64,000 nt of DNA from assembly GCA_964481145.1 (NCBI GenBank), contig CAYZTA010000005.1, positions 1 through 64,000 of the forward strand, given 5' to 3'. Positions 8,300 to 16,522 of this stretch are shown here, one piece after another. The position numbers and the translations under genes were made by a program. The notes below the pieces were generated by a model, which saw only the letters and a program-made list of their open reading frames with translations, did not search any database and was not told the DNA's origin. Within the stretch, counting starts at the first letter, position 1. Each line of letters opens with the position of its first letter. Source of the DNA: Sandaracinus sp964481145 (GTDB lineage Bacteria; Myxococcota_A; Polyangia; Polyangiales; Sandaracinaceae).

Positions 8300-9652
8300 C
8301 TATCTCCTCACGGAGACCCTGTCTGTTCCACGGGGTGATGGTCCGACGCGGAGCGTGGCTGTGACGGGGAAATGATCGGAGGGGTGAATGGTGCGGCGAG
8401 CCGCATCGATCGAGAGCTCGAACACTTCGGGGGTTGCGATCGCTGCATCGAGGACGGCGACTCCCGGCGTCACGAAAATGTAATCCACCCGCGCTCGGCC
8501 TCGCTCGATGGCGATCTCGGGGAGGTGTGCACGCCCCTCCCCTTGAAGGGCATGGGGCCAGCAGGGTTCGCTCGAACGCCACGTTTGCCCGGACGGCACA
8601 CGAAATGTCATGACGGACGTGGCATCCCGAGCGCCGCCTCCCTCGAGGAACGTATCGATCAACGAGGCTGTGAGCGTGCGATAGGTGCTCTGACCCGTGC
8701 AACTTGCGAGGAGCGATTCGGGGCACTCGCATCCTGCGCGCGAGCCGCATCCGCAAACGCAATCGTCTGCGGAATTCATCTGCGTATTGAAATCACCGAG
8801 GACGACGGTGGAGGTGGGATGCATCGTTTCGATGAATTCGAGGATTCTCCGTGCGGAATGAATGCGGTGTGCTCCTGAGAACGGATCGAGGTGCACAGCC
8901 ATCGCCAGAATGGCGAGCCCCGAGCTTCGTTCACGCAAGCGCGCCCAAGGCGCAAAACGCCTTTCGCTCAGCATGGACGTGGGAAGCTCCACGGCGCCGG
9001 CCTCTTCGAGATCGAATCGATCCGAGCGGAACACGAGATAGTTTTTCGATGAATAATGATCCGTTCGTGGATCGTATGCGGTACATGCATTGGCCGACAT
9101 ATCGCGGCGACAACCGCCACCTGGCCAACGCTCCGTCTTGTGTGGATCGTACGTGATCATCGAAGCGTCGACGTCGCGCACCGAGAGCCACTGATAGGGT
9201 CCGGGCGCCTCGTCGCGTAACCATCGCGTCATGTCGCGAATTTGTGGTGGACCGTACGCAGGATCTTGCTGGGGTTCGGGAAGGTCCGCTCTTCTCGGCA
9301 CTTCGAATCCGCCGCGCATTTCGTTGAGCGCGAGGAGATCGGGGCTCTGTCGTGCAATCGTCGCCGTGATGACGTCGAATCGATGTTCCCATCGGAGCTC
9401 GGGATGATCGACGACATAGGGATACGACTCACAGACCCATGCTGGATAACTCCCATTTGCAAGGGGGATCTGCCCGTATTGGAAGAGGATATTATACGCC
9501 ATCGCGTTGACTTCGAACGCATCGGGTCGCGCTTCGAGCGCTTGCGAAGAAGGGCGTCCCGAAGAGCGAACGGCGCAGGACACGAGGAGGAGACTCGCGC
9601 ATGCCCGTATGAACGATCCCAAATGGGCGTGATGTCGTGATGGGGAGTGCAT
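8300..9652 (-). CDS. Exported endonuclease/exonuclease/phosphatase-fold lipoprotein
   Basis: A 450-residue protein with an N-terminal signal ending LLLVSCAVRSSG, a plausible lipobox L-V-S-C, so probably anchored in the envelope. The EEP fold is shown by NAMAYNILFQYG, the metal-binding Glu in LLALNEMRGG, VVLGDFNTQMN, and the C-terminal HPSDHFPVTATLR with the catalytic Asp-His. Family members hydrolyse phosphodiesters in nucleic acids, lipids or inositides. The gene is followed after two bases by the GT2-TagF gene, so a role in trimming or turning over a phosphodiester surface polymer is an attractive inference, but an extracellular nuclease is equally possible. Confidence 0.85.
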   Translation of the reverse strand: MHSPSRHHAHLGSFIRACASLLLVSCAVRSSGRPSSQALEARPDAFEVNAMAYNILFQYGQIPLANGSYPAWVCESYPYVVDHPELRWEHRFDVITATIARQSPDLLALNEMRGGFEVPRRADLPEPQQDPAYGPPQIRDMTRWLRDEAPGPYQWLSVRDVDASMITYDPHKTERWPGGGCRRDMSANACTAYDPRTDHYSSKNYLVFRSDRFDLEEAGAVELPTSMLSERRFAPWARLRERSSGLAILAMAVHLDPFSGAHRIHSARRILEFIETMHPTSTVVLGDFNTQMNSADDCVCGCGSRAGCECPESLLASCTGQSTYRTLTASLIDTFLEGGGARDATSVMTFRVPSGQTWRSSEPCWPHALQGEGRAHLPEIAIERGRARVDYIFVTPGVAVLDAAIATPEVFELSIDAARRTIHPSDHFPVTATLRVGPSPRGTDRVSVRR

Positions 9653-9715
9653 TGCGGATTCGATCGATTTATACGCGCATCGATGACGCCTGAGCGATGA
9701 AGAAGTTCAAGGCTT

Positions 9716-9976
9716 GTGAGCCTCGCCTTCGGGGTTCATCATGGGGCAGTGGGAAAGACACGAAAAGCAACGGGCACGGTGCGCAAGCTCGGCATCGAAG
9801 GCGGGGTTTGGGCCCTCGTGACCGAGAGCGGAGAGACGATTGAGTTGATCGATGCGCCCAATGAGCTGCTTCAGAATGGCGCACATGCAGAGGTCGAACT
9901 CGCCCAAGAAGGAGCGGACGTGACGATCGGCATGACCGGCGCATCCGGGAGGGTGAGATCGTTTCGCATTTTCTGA
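9716..9976 (+). CDS. Small OB-fold-like protein (DUF5818-like)
   Basis: An 86-residue, strand-rich protein: GTVRKLGIEGGVWALVTESGETIELIDAP, then AHAEVELAQEGADVTIGM. The pattern of a conserved glycine pair, tryptophan and closing beta strands resembles small OB-fold-like DUF5818 proteins. Function is unknown and there is no signal peptide. GTG at 9716 has a weak AAGG three bases upstream; a second in-frame GTG at 9749 would remove the first 11 residues and is also possible. It stands alone, head to head with the EEP lipoprotein gene and ahead of tex. Confidence 0.6.
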   Translation: MSLAFGVHHGAVGKTRKATGTVRKLGIEGGVWALVTESGETIELIDAPNELLQNGAHAEVELAQEGADVTIGMTGASGRVRSFRIF

Positions 9977-10043
9977 CCAGGATCTCGCTCAGATCCGTCG
10001 CGGCACGCCATCCGCTTTTGCCATGGTAGACGACCACGCGCCA
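9975..10043 (-). pseudogene. Internal fragment of an Rpn-family gene
   Basis: Read on the minus strand, this stretch encodes VVYHGKSGWRAATDLSEIL, which lines up with VVVHHGLIGWTAVQEFSELL in the intact Rpn protein at 758-1732. Nothing on either side extends the match: the upstream side is the tex leader and the downstream side is the end of the small OB-fold-like gene. It appears to be a relic of a third copy from this mobile nuclease family, and accounts for much of the 127-bp gap before tex. Confidence 0.5.
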
Positions 10044-10103
10044 CGACGCTCGTTCGTGACACCTTGAAGCGCGCGATCGGGTCGGATAGAAGCCGCGGAG
10101 ACC

Positions 10104-12425
10104 ATGAGCGACATCCAGAAGACGAACAGTTTCGATCCGGTTCCTTTCGTTGCCGCAGAGCTTGGACTATCTCCGCGCGGAGTCGCGGCTGTCGTCAAAC
10201 TCCTCGAGGACAATGCGACCGTCCCGTTCATTGCGCGCTACCGCAAGGAGGCGACCGGGGATCTCGACGAGGTGCAGATTCGCGCGATTCAGGAGAAGCG
10301 AGCCTATGTCCTCGAGCTCGAGGACCGTCGCGCTTCGATCCTCGAAGAGATCGAAAAGCAAGGCAAGCTGAGCCCCGAGCTCAAGGCGAAGATCCTCGCG
10401 TGCGCGACCAAAGCAGCGCTCGAAGACCTCTATTTGCCCTACAAACCCAAGCGTCGCACCCGCGCCACGATCGCGCGTGAAAAGGGTCTCGAACCTCTCG
10501 CGCTTCGAATTCTCGAGCAAGGCACCGAAGGGGATCCGCGCGCCCTTGCAGAGGGCTTCGTCAGCGCGGAGAAGGAAGTTCCCGACGTCGCAGCAGCGCT
10601 TCAAGGAGCACGCGACATCGTGGCCGAGATCATCGCCGAACACGCGGACGTTCGCGCGGTCACCCGCGAGGCCTTCGAGAAAGAGGGCATCCTCGTGAGC
10701 GAAGGCGTCCCCGACAAGATCAAAGAGCCGACGAAGTTCGAGCAATATTACGATTGGCGCGAGCCCATCGCGCAGATTCCATCGCATCGCTTTCTCGCGA
10801 TTCGCCGGGGAGAACGAGAAGGCATTTTGCGCGCATCGCTCGAAGTCGATGGTGAGCGTGTGCTTCCTCGAATCGAAAATATCGCCAAGCTCGATCGCAG
10901 CTCTCCGTGGTGCGGCGAGCTCTCGCAAGCGATCGCCGACGCGTTCAAGCGATTGCTCGCGCCCAGCGTCGAGAATGATGTCCGCGTCGATCTCAAGATG
11001 AAGTCCGACCGAGGCGCGGTCGATGTGTTCGCCGACAACATGCGCAATCTGCTGATGAGCGCGCCGCTCGGCGCCAAGCGCGTCATTGGCATCGATCCGG
11101 GGCTTCGCACGGGATGCAAGATCGCGATCGTCGATGACACCGGAAAGTTCCTCGGCAACGAGACGATCTACCCCTCGCAAGGCGCGGCCCGCGAAGAAGA
11201 AGCCAAGCGCGTGTTGATCTCGCTCGTGAAGAAGCACGAGCCTTTCGCCGTCGCGATCGGCAATGGCACGGCGGGCCGAGAGACCGAGTCGTTCGTGAAA
11301 AAGACGCTCAAAGAAGCGGGCCTCACGAGCGTCGTGGTCGTGCCGGTGAGCGAATCGGGCGCGAGCGTGTACTCGGCGAGCGACGTCGCGCGCGAAGAGT
11401 TTCCCGATCTCGACCTCACGGTGCGTGGTGCGATCTCGATCGCGAGGCGACTTCAAGATCCTCTCGCCGAGCTCGTGAAGGTCGACCCGAAGTCCGTCGG
11501 CGTCGGCCAGTACCAGCATGACGTCCACCAGCCGCTCCTCACGCGCAAGCTCGGCGAAGTCGTCGAGAGCTGCGTGAATCACGTGGGCGTCGAGCTCAAC
11601 ACAGCGAGCGCGTCGCTGCTCTCGTATGTCGCTGGAATCGGCGCATCGCTCGCGAAGAAGATCGTCAAGCATCGCGAAGAAAAAGGCGCGTTCACGACCA
11701 GGCAGCAGGTGCTCGAAGTCTCGGGCCTCGGCCCGCGCGCATTCGAACAGTGCGCTGGGTTCCTCCGAGTTCACGGAGCCACGCATCCGCTCGACGCGAG
11801 CGCAGTTCACCCCGAGCGTTATGCGCTCGTCGAGCGCATCGCCGCAGACATGGGCGTCGCGCTTGCCGACCTCGTGGGCAACGCAGAGCTCGCGAGGAAG
11901 ATCGACATTCAGAAGTATGTCGGCGAAGGCGTCGGCGAGCCGACACTGCGCGATATCGTGAGTGAGCTCGGCAAGCCGGGCCGCGATCCACGCGCGAGCT
12001 TCGAGCCGCCGAAATTCCGTGACGACGTCATGGAGATCAGCGACTTGAAGGAAGGCATGGTGCTCGAAGGTGTCGTCACGAACGTCACTGCCTTCGGTGC
12101 ATTCGTCGATCTCGGCGTGCATCAAGATGGGCTCATTCACGTGAGCCGTCTCTCCGATCGATTCGTCAAAGACCCGAGTGAGGTCGTCAAAGTCGGCGAT
12201 CGATTGCCGGTCAAAGTGCTCGAAGTCGATATGGCGCGAAAGCGCATTTCGCTCTCGGCGCGCATGTCAGACGCGCCCGGCACAGGACAGGGCGCTTCCG
12301 ATGGCCGAAAGCCGGGGCAAGGATCGCGACCGATGGGTAGCGCACCACGCGGCGGCGCAAAGGCGCCTCCGCCAAAGCAGTTCGCGAACAATCCGTTCGC
12401 GAACTTGCTCGGCAAAAAGAACTGA
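10104..12425 (+). CDS. tex: Tex family RNA-binding transcription accessory protein
   Basis: A 773-residue cytoplasmic protein with the full Tex layout: N-terminal helical region with VPFIARYRKEATGDLDE, a YqgF/RNase-H-like domain (VIGIDPGLRTGCKIAIVD), helix-hairpin-helix motifs (YVAGIGASLAKKIVKHREEKG, then LEVSGLGPRAFEQCAGFLR) and a C-terminal S1 RNA-binding domain (GMVLEGVVTNVTAFGAFVDLG) with VSRLSDRFVKDPSEVV. A low-complexity Gly/Pro/Lys tail follows. ATG is preceded by GGAG. Tex homologues bind structured RNA and affect transcription and stress survival. Length matches the family. Confidence 0.96.
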   Translation: MSDIQKTNSFDPVPFVAAELGLSPRGVAAVVKLLEDNATVPFIARYRKEATGDLDEVQIRAIQEKRAYVLELEDRRASILEEIEKQGKLSPELKAKILACATKAALEDLYLPYKPKRRTRATIAREKGLEPLALRILEQGTEGDPRALAEGFVSAEKEVPDVAAALQGARDIVAEIIAEHADVRAVTREAFEKEGILVSEGVPDKIKEPTKFEQYYDWREPIAQIPSHRFLAIRRGEREGILRASLEVDGERVLPRIENIAKLDRSSPWCGELSQAIADAFKRLLAPSVENDVRVDLKMKSDRGAVDVFADNMRNLLMSAPLGAKRVIGIDPGLRTGCKIAIVDDTGKFLGNETIYPSQGAAREEEAKRVLISLVKKHEPFAVAIGNGTAGRETESFVKKTLKEAGLTSVVVVPVSESGASVYSASDVAREEFPDLDLTVRGAISIARRLQDPLAELVKVDPKSVGVGQYQHDVHQPLLTRKLGEVVESCVNHVGVELNTASASLLSYVAGIGASLAKKIVKHREEKGAFTTRQQVLEVSGLGPRAFEQCAGFLRVHGATHPLDASAVHPERYALVERIAADMGVALADLVGNAELARKIDIQKYVGEGVGEPTLRDIVSELGKPGRDPRASFEPPKFRDDVMEISDLKEGMVLEGVVTNVTAFGAFVDLGVHQDGLIHVSRLSDRFVKDPSEVVKVGDRLPVKVLEVDMARKRISLSARMSDAPGTGQGASDGRKPGQGSRPMGSAPRGGAKAPPPKQFANNPFANLLGKKN

Positions 12426-12432
12426 TTTCTGA

Positions 12433-13035
12433 ATGGCAGCTCGCCCTCGTCTCTTCGCATTGAACGCCGGTCTCGGCGGCTCGGATGGCAACAGCAGTGT
12501 GCTCGTCGCGCGAGCGGCCATGCATCTTGCACCGCACGCCGAAGTCGAGATCGCCGTTCTTGCGTCCGAGCCAGGATTCGCAGCGCACCGCGAACGCCTT
12601 CTGCGCGCGGACGGCATCCTGATCGCGTCGGGCACCTATTGGGACGGATTTTCCTCGCTTTTACAGCAATTTTTCGAGGAAGCGACCGAGACCGAAGGGA
12701 CCTCGCTTTGGCTTGGAAAGCCCGCTGCCTGCCTCATCAGCGCGCATGCCGTGGGCGGCAAAGCCGTGCTCTCACGCCTCCAAGGCGTGCTCGTGACGCT
12801 CGGAGTGGCGATCCCTCCGATGAGTGGTCTCGTCATCACGGAAGCCGCGCAGCTCGCGATCGAACGCGCACACGACTCGGACGACACATCCGACTTTTGG
12901 TCGCCTTCGGATCTCGAGGTTGTCTGCCACAATCTGCTCGCAGCCGCACAAGGCAACGATCGCGATCGCTATCGCGCGTGGGACGTCGATCGAAGAGACC
13001 CGAAGCGACGTTGGATGCGGTCAGCCAACTCCTAA
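12433..13035 (+). CDS. Flavodoxin-fold NAD(P)H-dependent oxidoreductase
   Basis: A 200-residue protein with the flavodoxin-like fold: first strand and phosphate loop LFALNAGLGGSDGNSSVL, then ADGILIASGTYWDGFSSLLQQFFE (the usual A-D-G-I-xxx-P-x-Y segment of FMN reductases, with Thr-Tyr here), and LWLGKPAACLISAHAVGGK. It would bind FMN and reduce quinones, nitro compounds or metals in the cytoplasm; the substrate is unknown. It begins seven bases after tex and may be co-transcribed. The C-terminal Arg-rich tail (DRDRYRAWDVDRRDPKRRW) is not part of the fold. Confidence 0.75.
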   Translation: MAARPRLFALNAGLGGSDGNSSVLVARAAMHLAPHAEVEIAVLASEPGFAAHRERLLRADGILIASGTYWDGFSSLLQQFFEEATETEGTSLWLGKPAACLISAHAVGGKAVLSRLQGVLVTLGVAIPPMSGLVITEAAQLAIERAHDSDDTSDFWSPSDLEVVCHNLLAAAQGNDRDRYRAWDVDRRDPKRRWMRSANS

Positions 13036-13117
13036 AGATATAGCTGGCATGCATACCTGGTATGCAGTGCTTTCATTGGTTTTATGCGTCGTTCGAGCGC
13101 ATCGTGCTCGCATGATC

Positions 13118-13617
13118 ATGAAACACCTTCTTCCAAGTTCATTCATCCGTAGGTTGAGCACCGGGGTCCTGGCGGCATCGTTCTCGACCCTCGGGGGTTG
13201 TGGCGGCGCACAACGTACAGCGCCGATACAAACCTCTCTTCCCCCAGGGTCCAGCTCCTCGTCGTCGTCATCGACGAGGTGCGTGGCGCGGAGGGGCACA
13301 TTCGGTGCGCGCTCTTCCATGTGCCCGAGGGCTTTCCGGGTCCCTCTCCGATCGTGGGTGGCAATCTCGCGATTGCGCCCGAACCAGGAGCACGCTGCTC
13401 ATTTTCCGAACTGCCGGCCGGCACATACGCCGTCACCGCCTATCACGATGCCAATGACAATGGTGTCCTCGATACGGACGTGTTCGGTGCTCCGACCGAA
13501 GGCTACGGCGCGACTCAAAACCATCTTCCAGCGGCTTCGGCACCGAGCTTCGAAGAGTCCTCGGTGAACCTCGCGGATGGACAGCAAGTCGTCTCTCCCG
13601 TGCACTTTCGTTATTGA
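13118..13617 (+). CDS. DUF2141 lipoprotein, interrupted by a one-base frameshift
   Basis: The DUF2141 beta-sandwich domain is intact in one frame (VQLLVVVIDEVRG, GHIRCALFHVPEGFPG, YAVTAYHDANDNGVLDTDVFGAPTEGYG). A matching lipoprotein signal, MKHLLPSSFIRRLSTG ending LGGC, lies just upstream in another frame from ATG 13112/13118. The frames join if one C is added to the run CCCCC at 13241-13245, giving SLPPRVQLLVVV. It is either a sequencing or assembly error in a homopolymer or a real recent mutation; without the repair only a leaderless protein from TTG 13198 could be made. The next gene follows within ten bases. Confidence 0.7.
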
Positions 13618-13626
13618 GGAGGCGAT

Positions 13627-14181
13627 GTGGAAACACGCAATTTCGGATTCATCCTCGGTGCATTCGTGCTCGCTGCGTGCGGCGCTCCTTCCGAATCGCG
13701 AACGACGCCGTCATCTGCTCGATCAGCGATGACGTCATCGTTCGAGGGATGTCGCGCAGATCGAATCGAGAGTGACTTGCGAATGACACCCATTGAAATG
13801 ATCGCGCTCGATGACGTCCCCGAAGGGACATACTTCATTTCGACGACGTATCTCGCGCTATCGTCCGATCTCGAGGCGCAATCCGACTTTCGGGAAGCGA
13901 TGGGAAATATGATGAGAGTGCTCCCGAGTGCTCCAGGACTCGTCTCGTACCGGTTCGGAACTTCTCAGTCCTGCCTCACCGCACGAACGGTGGCCGTGTG
14001 GCGGGATCAAGCGGCGATGCGCGCATTCGTGAACAGCCCCGAACACCATTGGGCAATGCGCCGCATCAGCTCGATCAGCCGAGGAGACAGCACGTTTGCT
14101 CATTGGGAAGGCGGCGCTGATTCGGCACAATGGGATCGCGTCGCCATCGAGCTCGCCCGGCACGACGGCCCACGACTATGA
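13627..14181 (+). CDS. Lipoprotein with ABM-like (dimeric alpha+beta barrel) domain
   Basis: A 184-residue protein starting at GTG 13627, with GAGGAGG four bases upstream. The signal METRNFGFILGAFVLAACG has lipobox L-A-A-C. The mature region contains YFISTTYLALSS, LVSYRFGTSQSC, ARTVAVWRDQAAMRAFVNSPEHHWAMR, the strand-helix-strand pattern of ABM/heme-degrading-type dimeric barrels, including the typical W-x-(D/S)-xxAxxxF-xxxSxxH helix. Substrate unknown. It follows the DUF2141 lipoprotein directly and probably shares its transcript. Its last six bases overlap the convergent wbuC-like gene. Confidence 0.7.
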   Translation: METRNFGFILGAFVLAACGAPSESRTTPSSARSAMTSSFEGCRADRIESDLRMTPIEMIALDDVPEGTYFISTTYLALSSDLEAQSDFREAMGNMMRVLPSAPGLVSYRFGTSQSCLTARTVAVWRDQAAMRAFVNSPEHHWAMRRISSISRGDSTFAHWEGGADSAQWDRVAIELARHDGPRL

Positions 14182-14658
14182 ATCCATTCGCGACACGAGC
14201 GACTCCAAATAAGCCGCGCATTCAGGTGCGCCTTCGGGCGGCGCCCATGGCGCGAACTCTTTGTCGTTCGAGGCGCGATAAGGACCCGGTTTGACCTCGA
14301 AACAGACCGCGTGTTCCGAGAGGACCACGAGCGAATGCCAGATGCCGGGCGAAAGATCGATGCCGCACGCGCCTCCTTTGCCCGGCTCGGACAAGACTTC
14401 GCACCGTTCGATCGCGCCCTCATCGCCAAACACGAACACCGCGATTTCTCCGCGGAGCACGAGGAAGGTCTCGCTCTTGGGCGGATCCAGATGACGGTGC
14501 GGCGTCACGTACGTGCCGCGCTTCATGACGTTCAAGAAGCGATGCGGGTTCTCTTCGGGCCCTTCGTGGAAGTTGTGATTGACGCGGCCTCGCGGCGAAA
14601 CCTCGGCACGAGCGAGCATCGCCTCGAACAGCGCACTATCGATTCGCTCGATCTTCAC
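14176..14658 (-). CDS. WbuC-family cupin metalloprotein
   Basis: A 160-residue cupin. The first cupin motif is PHRHLDPPKSETFLVLRGEIAVF (His residues and Glu for the metal) and the second ends LSPGIWHSLVVL. The N-terminal pattern RVNHNFHEGPEENPHRFLNVM is characteristic of WbuC proteins, found in O-antigen and other polysaccharide loci, whose reaction is not firmly established. It overlaps the TetR gene by four bases (ATGA), so it is translated from the same message as TetR and probably the deoxyhypusine-synthase-like gene upstream. Confidence 0.85.
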   Translation of the reverse strand: MKIERIDSALFEAMLARAEVSPRGRVNHNFHEGPEENPHRFLNVMKRGTYVTPHRHLDPPKSETFLVLRGEIAVFVFGDEGAIERCEVLSEPGKGGACGIDLSPGIWHSLVVLSEHAVCFEVKPGPYRASNDKEFAPWAPPEGAPECAAYLESLVSRMDS

Positions 14659-15323
14659 GATGCTTTTCCTTCGATGGTCCTGTCCGGCGAAACGAGCGTG
14701 GCGATCGCAATCTCAGCGACCCGAACCACGAACTCAGAATACTCGTGCAAATCGGGGTGAGGCCCGGCAGCAGGGAACACGACCTTCTGCTCGATATAAG
14801 ACAGACCCATCGAATTCACGACCATTCGCGTCAAAAACGCCGCGTTGCGCGCGTCGATTTGGCCTTGCTCGACATAGTGCTGGAGCAGCTCACTCATCAA
14901 TCCGTCGACGGTGTCGACGAACATCGCGCGCAGGCGCCCGGCATAGGTCGGTTGCTCCATCGCGAGATTGAACACGAAGCGCACGAAGGTGGGCCACTCG
15001 GTCTCGCGATAGAGCGCGTGAATGATGCTCGCGAGCACGCGCGGGAGCTCTTCGATGCGATCGGGAATCACCACGTTGGGCGGCATGCTGTAGATGCCGC
15101 CAAACCCGAACGTGTGGAGGATTTGGTCGACCATCTCCTCCTTGCTACGAAAGTAGTGATAAAGGCTTGGCTGCTGCATCCCGACGCGACGCGCGAGCTC
15201 ACGCAGGCTCGCACCTGCGTACCCGCGCTCCGCGATCAATCGCAACGCGATGCGCAACACCTCGCGATGTCGCTCGCCAAATTCCTGGCCGCCCCAACGT
15301 CGCTCATCGATCGTTCGCGGCAT
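14655..15323 (-). CDS. TetR/AcrR family transcriptional regulator
   Basis: A 222-residue repressor-type protein. The N-terminal helix-turn-helix is canonical: VLRIALRLIAERGYAGASLRELARRVGMQQPSLYHYFRSKEEMVD (about residues 22-66). The C-terminal ligand-binding region is helical and ends in a family-like segment LVSPDRTIEGKAS. It sits 22 bases downstream of the deoxyhypusine-synthase-like gene and overlaps the wbuC-like gene. Its target is unknown; the operon itself or the divergent pigment genes from 16523 are the nearest candidates. Confidence 0.9.
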   Translation of the reverse strand: MPRTIDERRWGGQEFGERHREVLRIALRLIAERGYAGASLRELARRVGMQQPSLYHYFRSKEEMVDQILHTFGFGGIYSMPPNVVIPDRIEELPRVLASIIHALYRETEWPTFVRFVFNLAMEQPTYAGRLRAMFVDTVDGLMSELLQHYVEQGQIDARNAAFLTRMVVNSMGLSYIEQKVVFPAAGPHPDLHEYSEFVVRVAEIAIATLVSPDRTIEGKAS

Positions 15324-15344
15324 GTGCGTGGTGTACCACCGAAT

Positions 15345-16361
15345 TCAGTCGCCGAGTAGGTACGCAAAAATCAGGGGTGCAACGATGGTCGCATCGCTCT
15401 GGATCATGAACTTCGGCGTGTCCACGTCGAGCTTGCCCCACGTGATCTTCTCGTTCGGAACCGCGCCCGAATATCCGCCGTAGCTCGTCACAGCATCGCT
15501 GATCTGCGCGAAATATCCCCAGAACGGAAGATCTTCCATTTGAAGATCTTGAATCATCGCGGGCACCGCACAGATCGCGAAATCTCCTGCGATGCCACCG
15601 CCGATCTGGAAGAAGCCGACGCTCGGATGATCGAACGTGAGCGGCCCACTCGAGCCCTTCTTCTTCGCCGCAGAATAGCCGCTCGCGTCCATGTACCAGC
15701 GCATCAGATGATCCATCTGCTCGGTGCCGGTCTTCACGCAGGTGTGATGCGCGACATCCCCGCGCCACACCGCGGCCGCAAACATGTTGCCGGTCGTCGA
15801 GTCTTCCCAACCCGGCGAATACACGGGAATGCCCATTTCCTTGGCGGCGAGCATCCACGAATCTTCTTCGGGGATTTGATAGTGCTTGGCGAGCGAAGGA
15901 TCGCCGAGGATCTCGAAGAGGAACTCGCTCTCCATCTTGCGCTCGCCGCGCTCGGCGGCCTTCTTCCACACCGCGATCAAACGCTCCTCGAGATGACGCA
16001 TGATCGTCTCGGGGATGCACGTGTCGGTGACGCGGTTGTAGCCCTGCTCGTAAAGCGCCTTTTCGTCTTCGGCGCGGAGCCCGCGATAGTCCGCGATGAT
16101 TTTGTAGTCGTTCGCGGCGAGCAGGTTGAAGACGTCCTCTTCGAGGTTGGCACCCGTACAACAGACCGCGTGGACATATCCTTTGCGAATGAGCCGGCCG
16201 AGAATGCGTCCAATGCGCGCCGTGCTCATCGCACCCGCGAGCGTGACCATCATCTTGCCGCCCGCTTGGATATGCTTCTCGTAGGCCCGTGCCGCATCCA
16301 CGACTTCGCGGCTGTTGAAATGCAAATAGTGACGGTCCATGAACGCGCGAACGCTGGTCAT
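15345..16361 (-). CDS. Deoxyhypusine synthase-like protein
   Basis: A 338-residue NAD-dependent, Rossmann-type enzyme of the deoxyhypusine/homospermidine synthase superfamily. Markers are MMVTLAGAMSTARIGRILG, VHAVCCTGANLEEDVFN, GIPVYSPGWEDSTTGNMF, GGGIAGDFAI and the conserved ITWGKLDVDTPKF carrying the Lys (about residue 310) that forms the enzyme-substrate imine in the eukaryotic enzyme. Bacteria lack eIF5A, so homospermidine formation or another aminobutyl transfer is more likely than hypusination. ATG at 16361 is chosen, with GGAGAAG upstream; an in-frame extension to 16448 lacks family similarity. It heads an operon with tetR and the cupin gene. Confidence 0.88.
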   Translation of the reverse strand: MTSVRAFMDRHYLHFNSREVVDAARAYEKHIQAGGKMMVTLAGAMSTARIGRILGRLIRKGYVHAVCCTGANLEEDVFNLLAANDYKIIADYRGLRAEDEKALYEQGYNRVTDTCIPETIMRHLEERLIAVWKKAAERGERKMESEFLFEILGDPSLAKHYQIPEEDSWMLAAKEMGIPVYSPGWEDSTTGNMFAAAVWRGDVAHHTCVKTGTEQMDHLMRWYMDASGYSAAKKKGSSGPLTFDHPSVGFFQIGGGIAGDFAICAVPAMIQDLQMEDLPFWGYFAQISDAVTSYGGYSGAVPNEKITWGKLDVDTPKFMIQSDATIVAPLIFAYLLGD

Positions 16362-16522
16362 CGGTACTTCTCCATTGCGGCTTGGCGCATCTCGCACGCG
16401 CAAAGCACAGCTAAAAATGGTTATCGAGCGCGAGGTATAGCGCGCCAAAACCGGACGTCGACCGCGCAGAGGGCTCTCCTCTTGACAAGACGCGCGGTGG
16501 TGGGCACACCGGGCGCGGTCTG

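Noticed and set aside
8298..8762. N-terminal 155-residue extension of the GT2-TagF protein
   Set aside because: The extension is Arg/Pro/His-rich with no fold and overlaps the EEP lipoprotein gene on the same strand in another frame. A TTG with GAGGAG at 8297 gives a sensible start.
10167..12140. Long open frame antisense to tex (657 codons)
   Set aside because: It is a composition effect of GC-rich coding DNA; the protein is rich in Arg, Asp, Glu and Leu without any domain, while tex on the other strand is clear.
16484..16489. TTGACA as -35 box for the pigment GT2 operon
   Set aside because: A perfect -35 hexamer is present but no -10-like sequence lies 15-19 bp downstream; the region there is GC-only.
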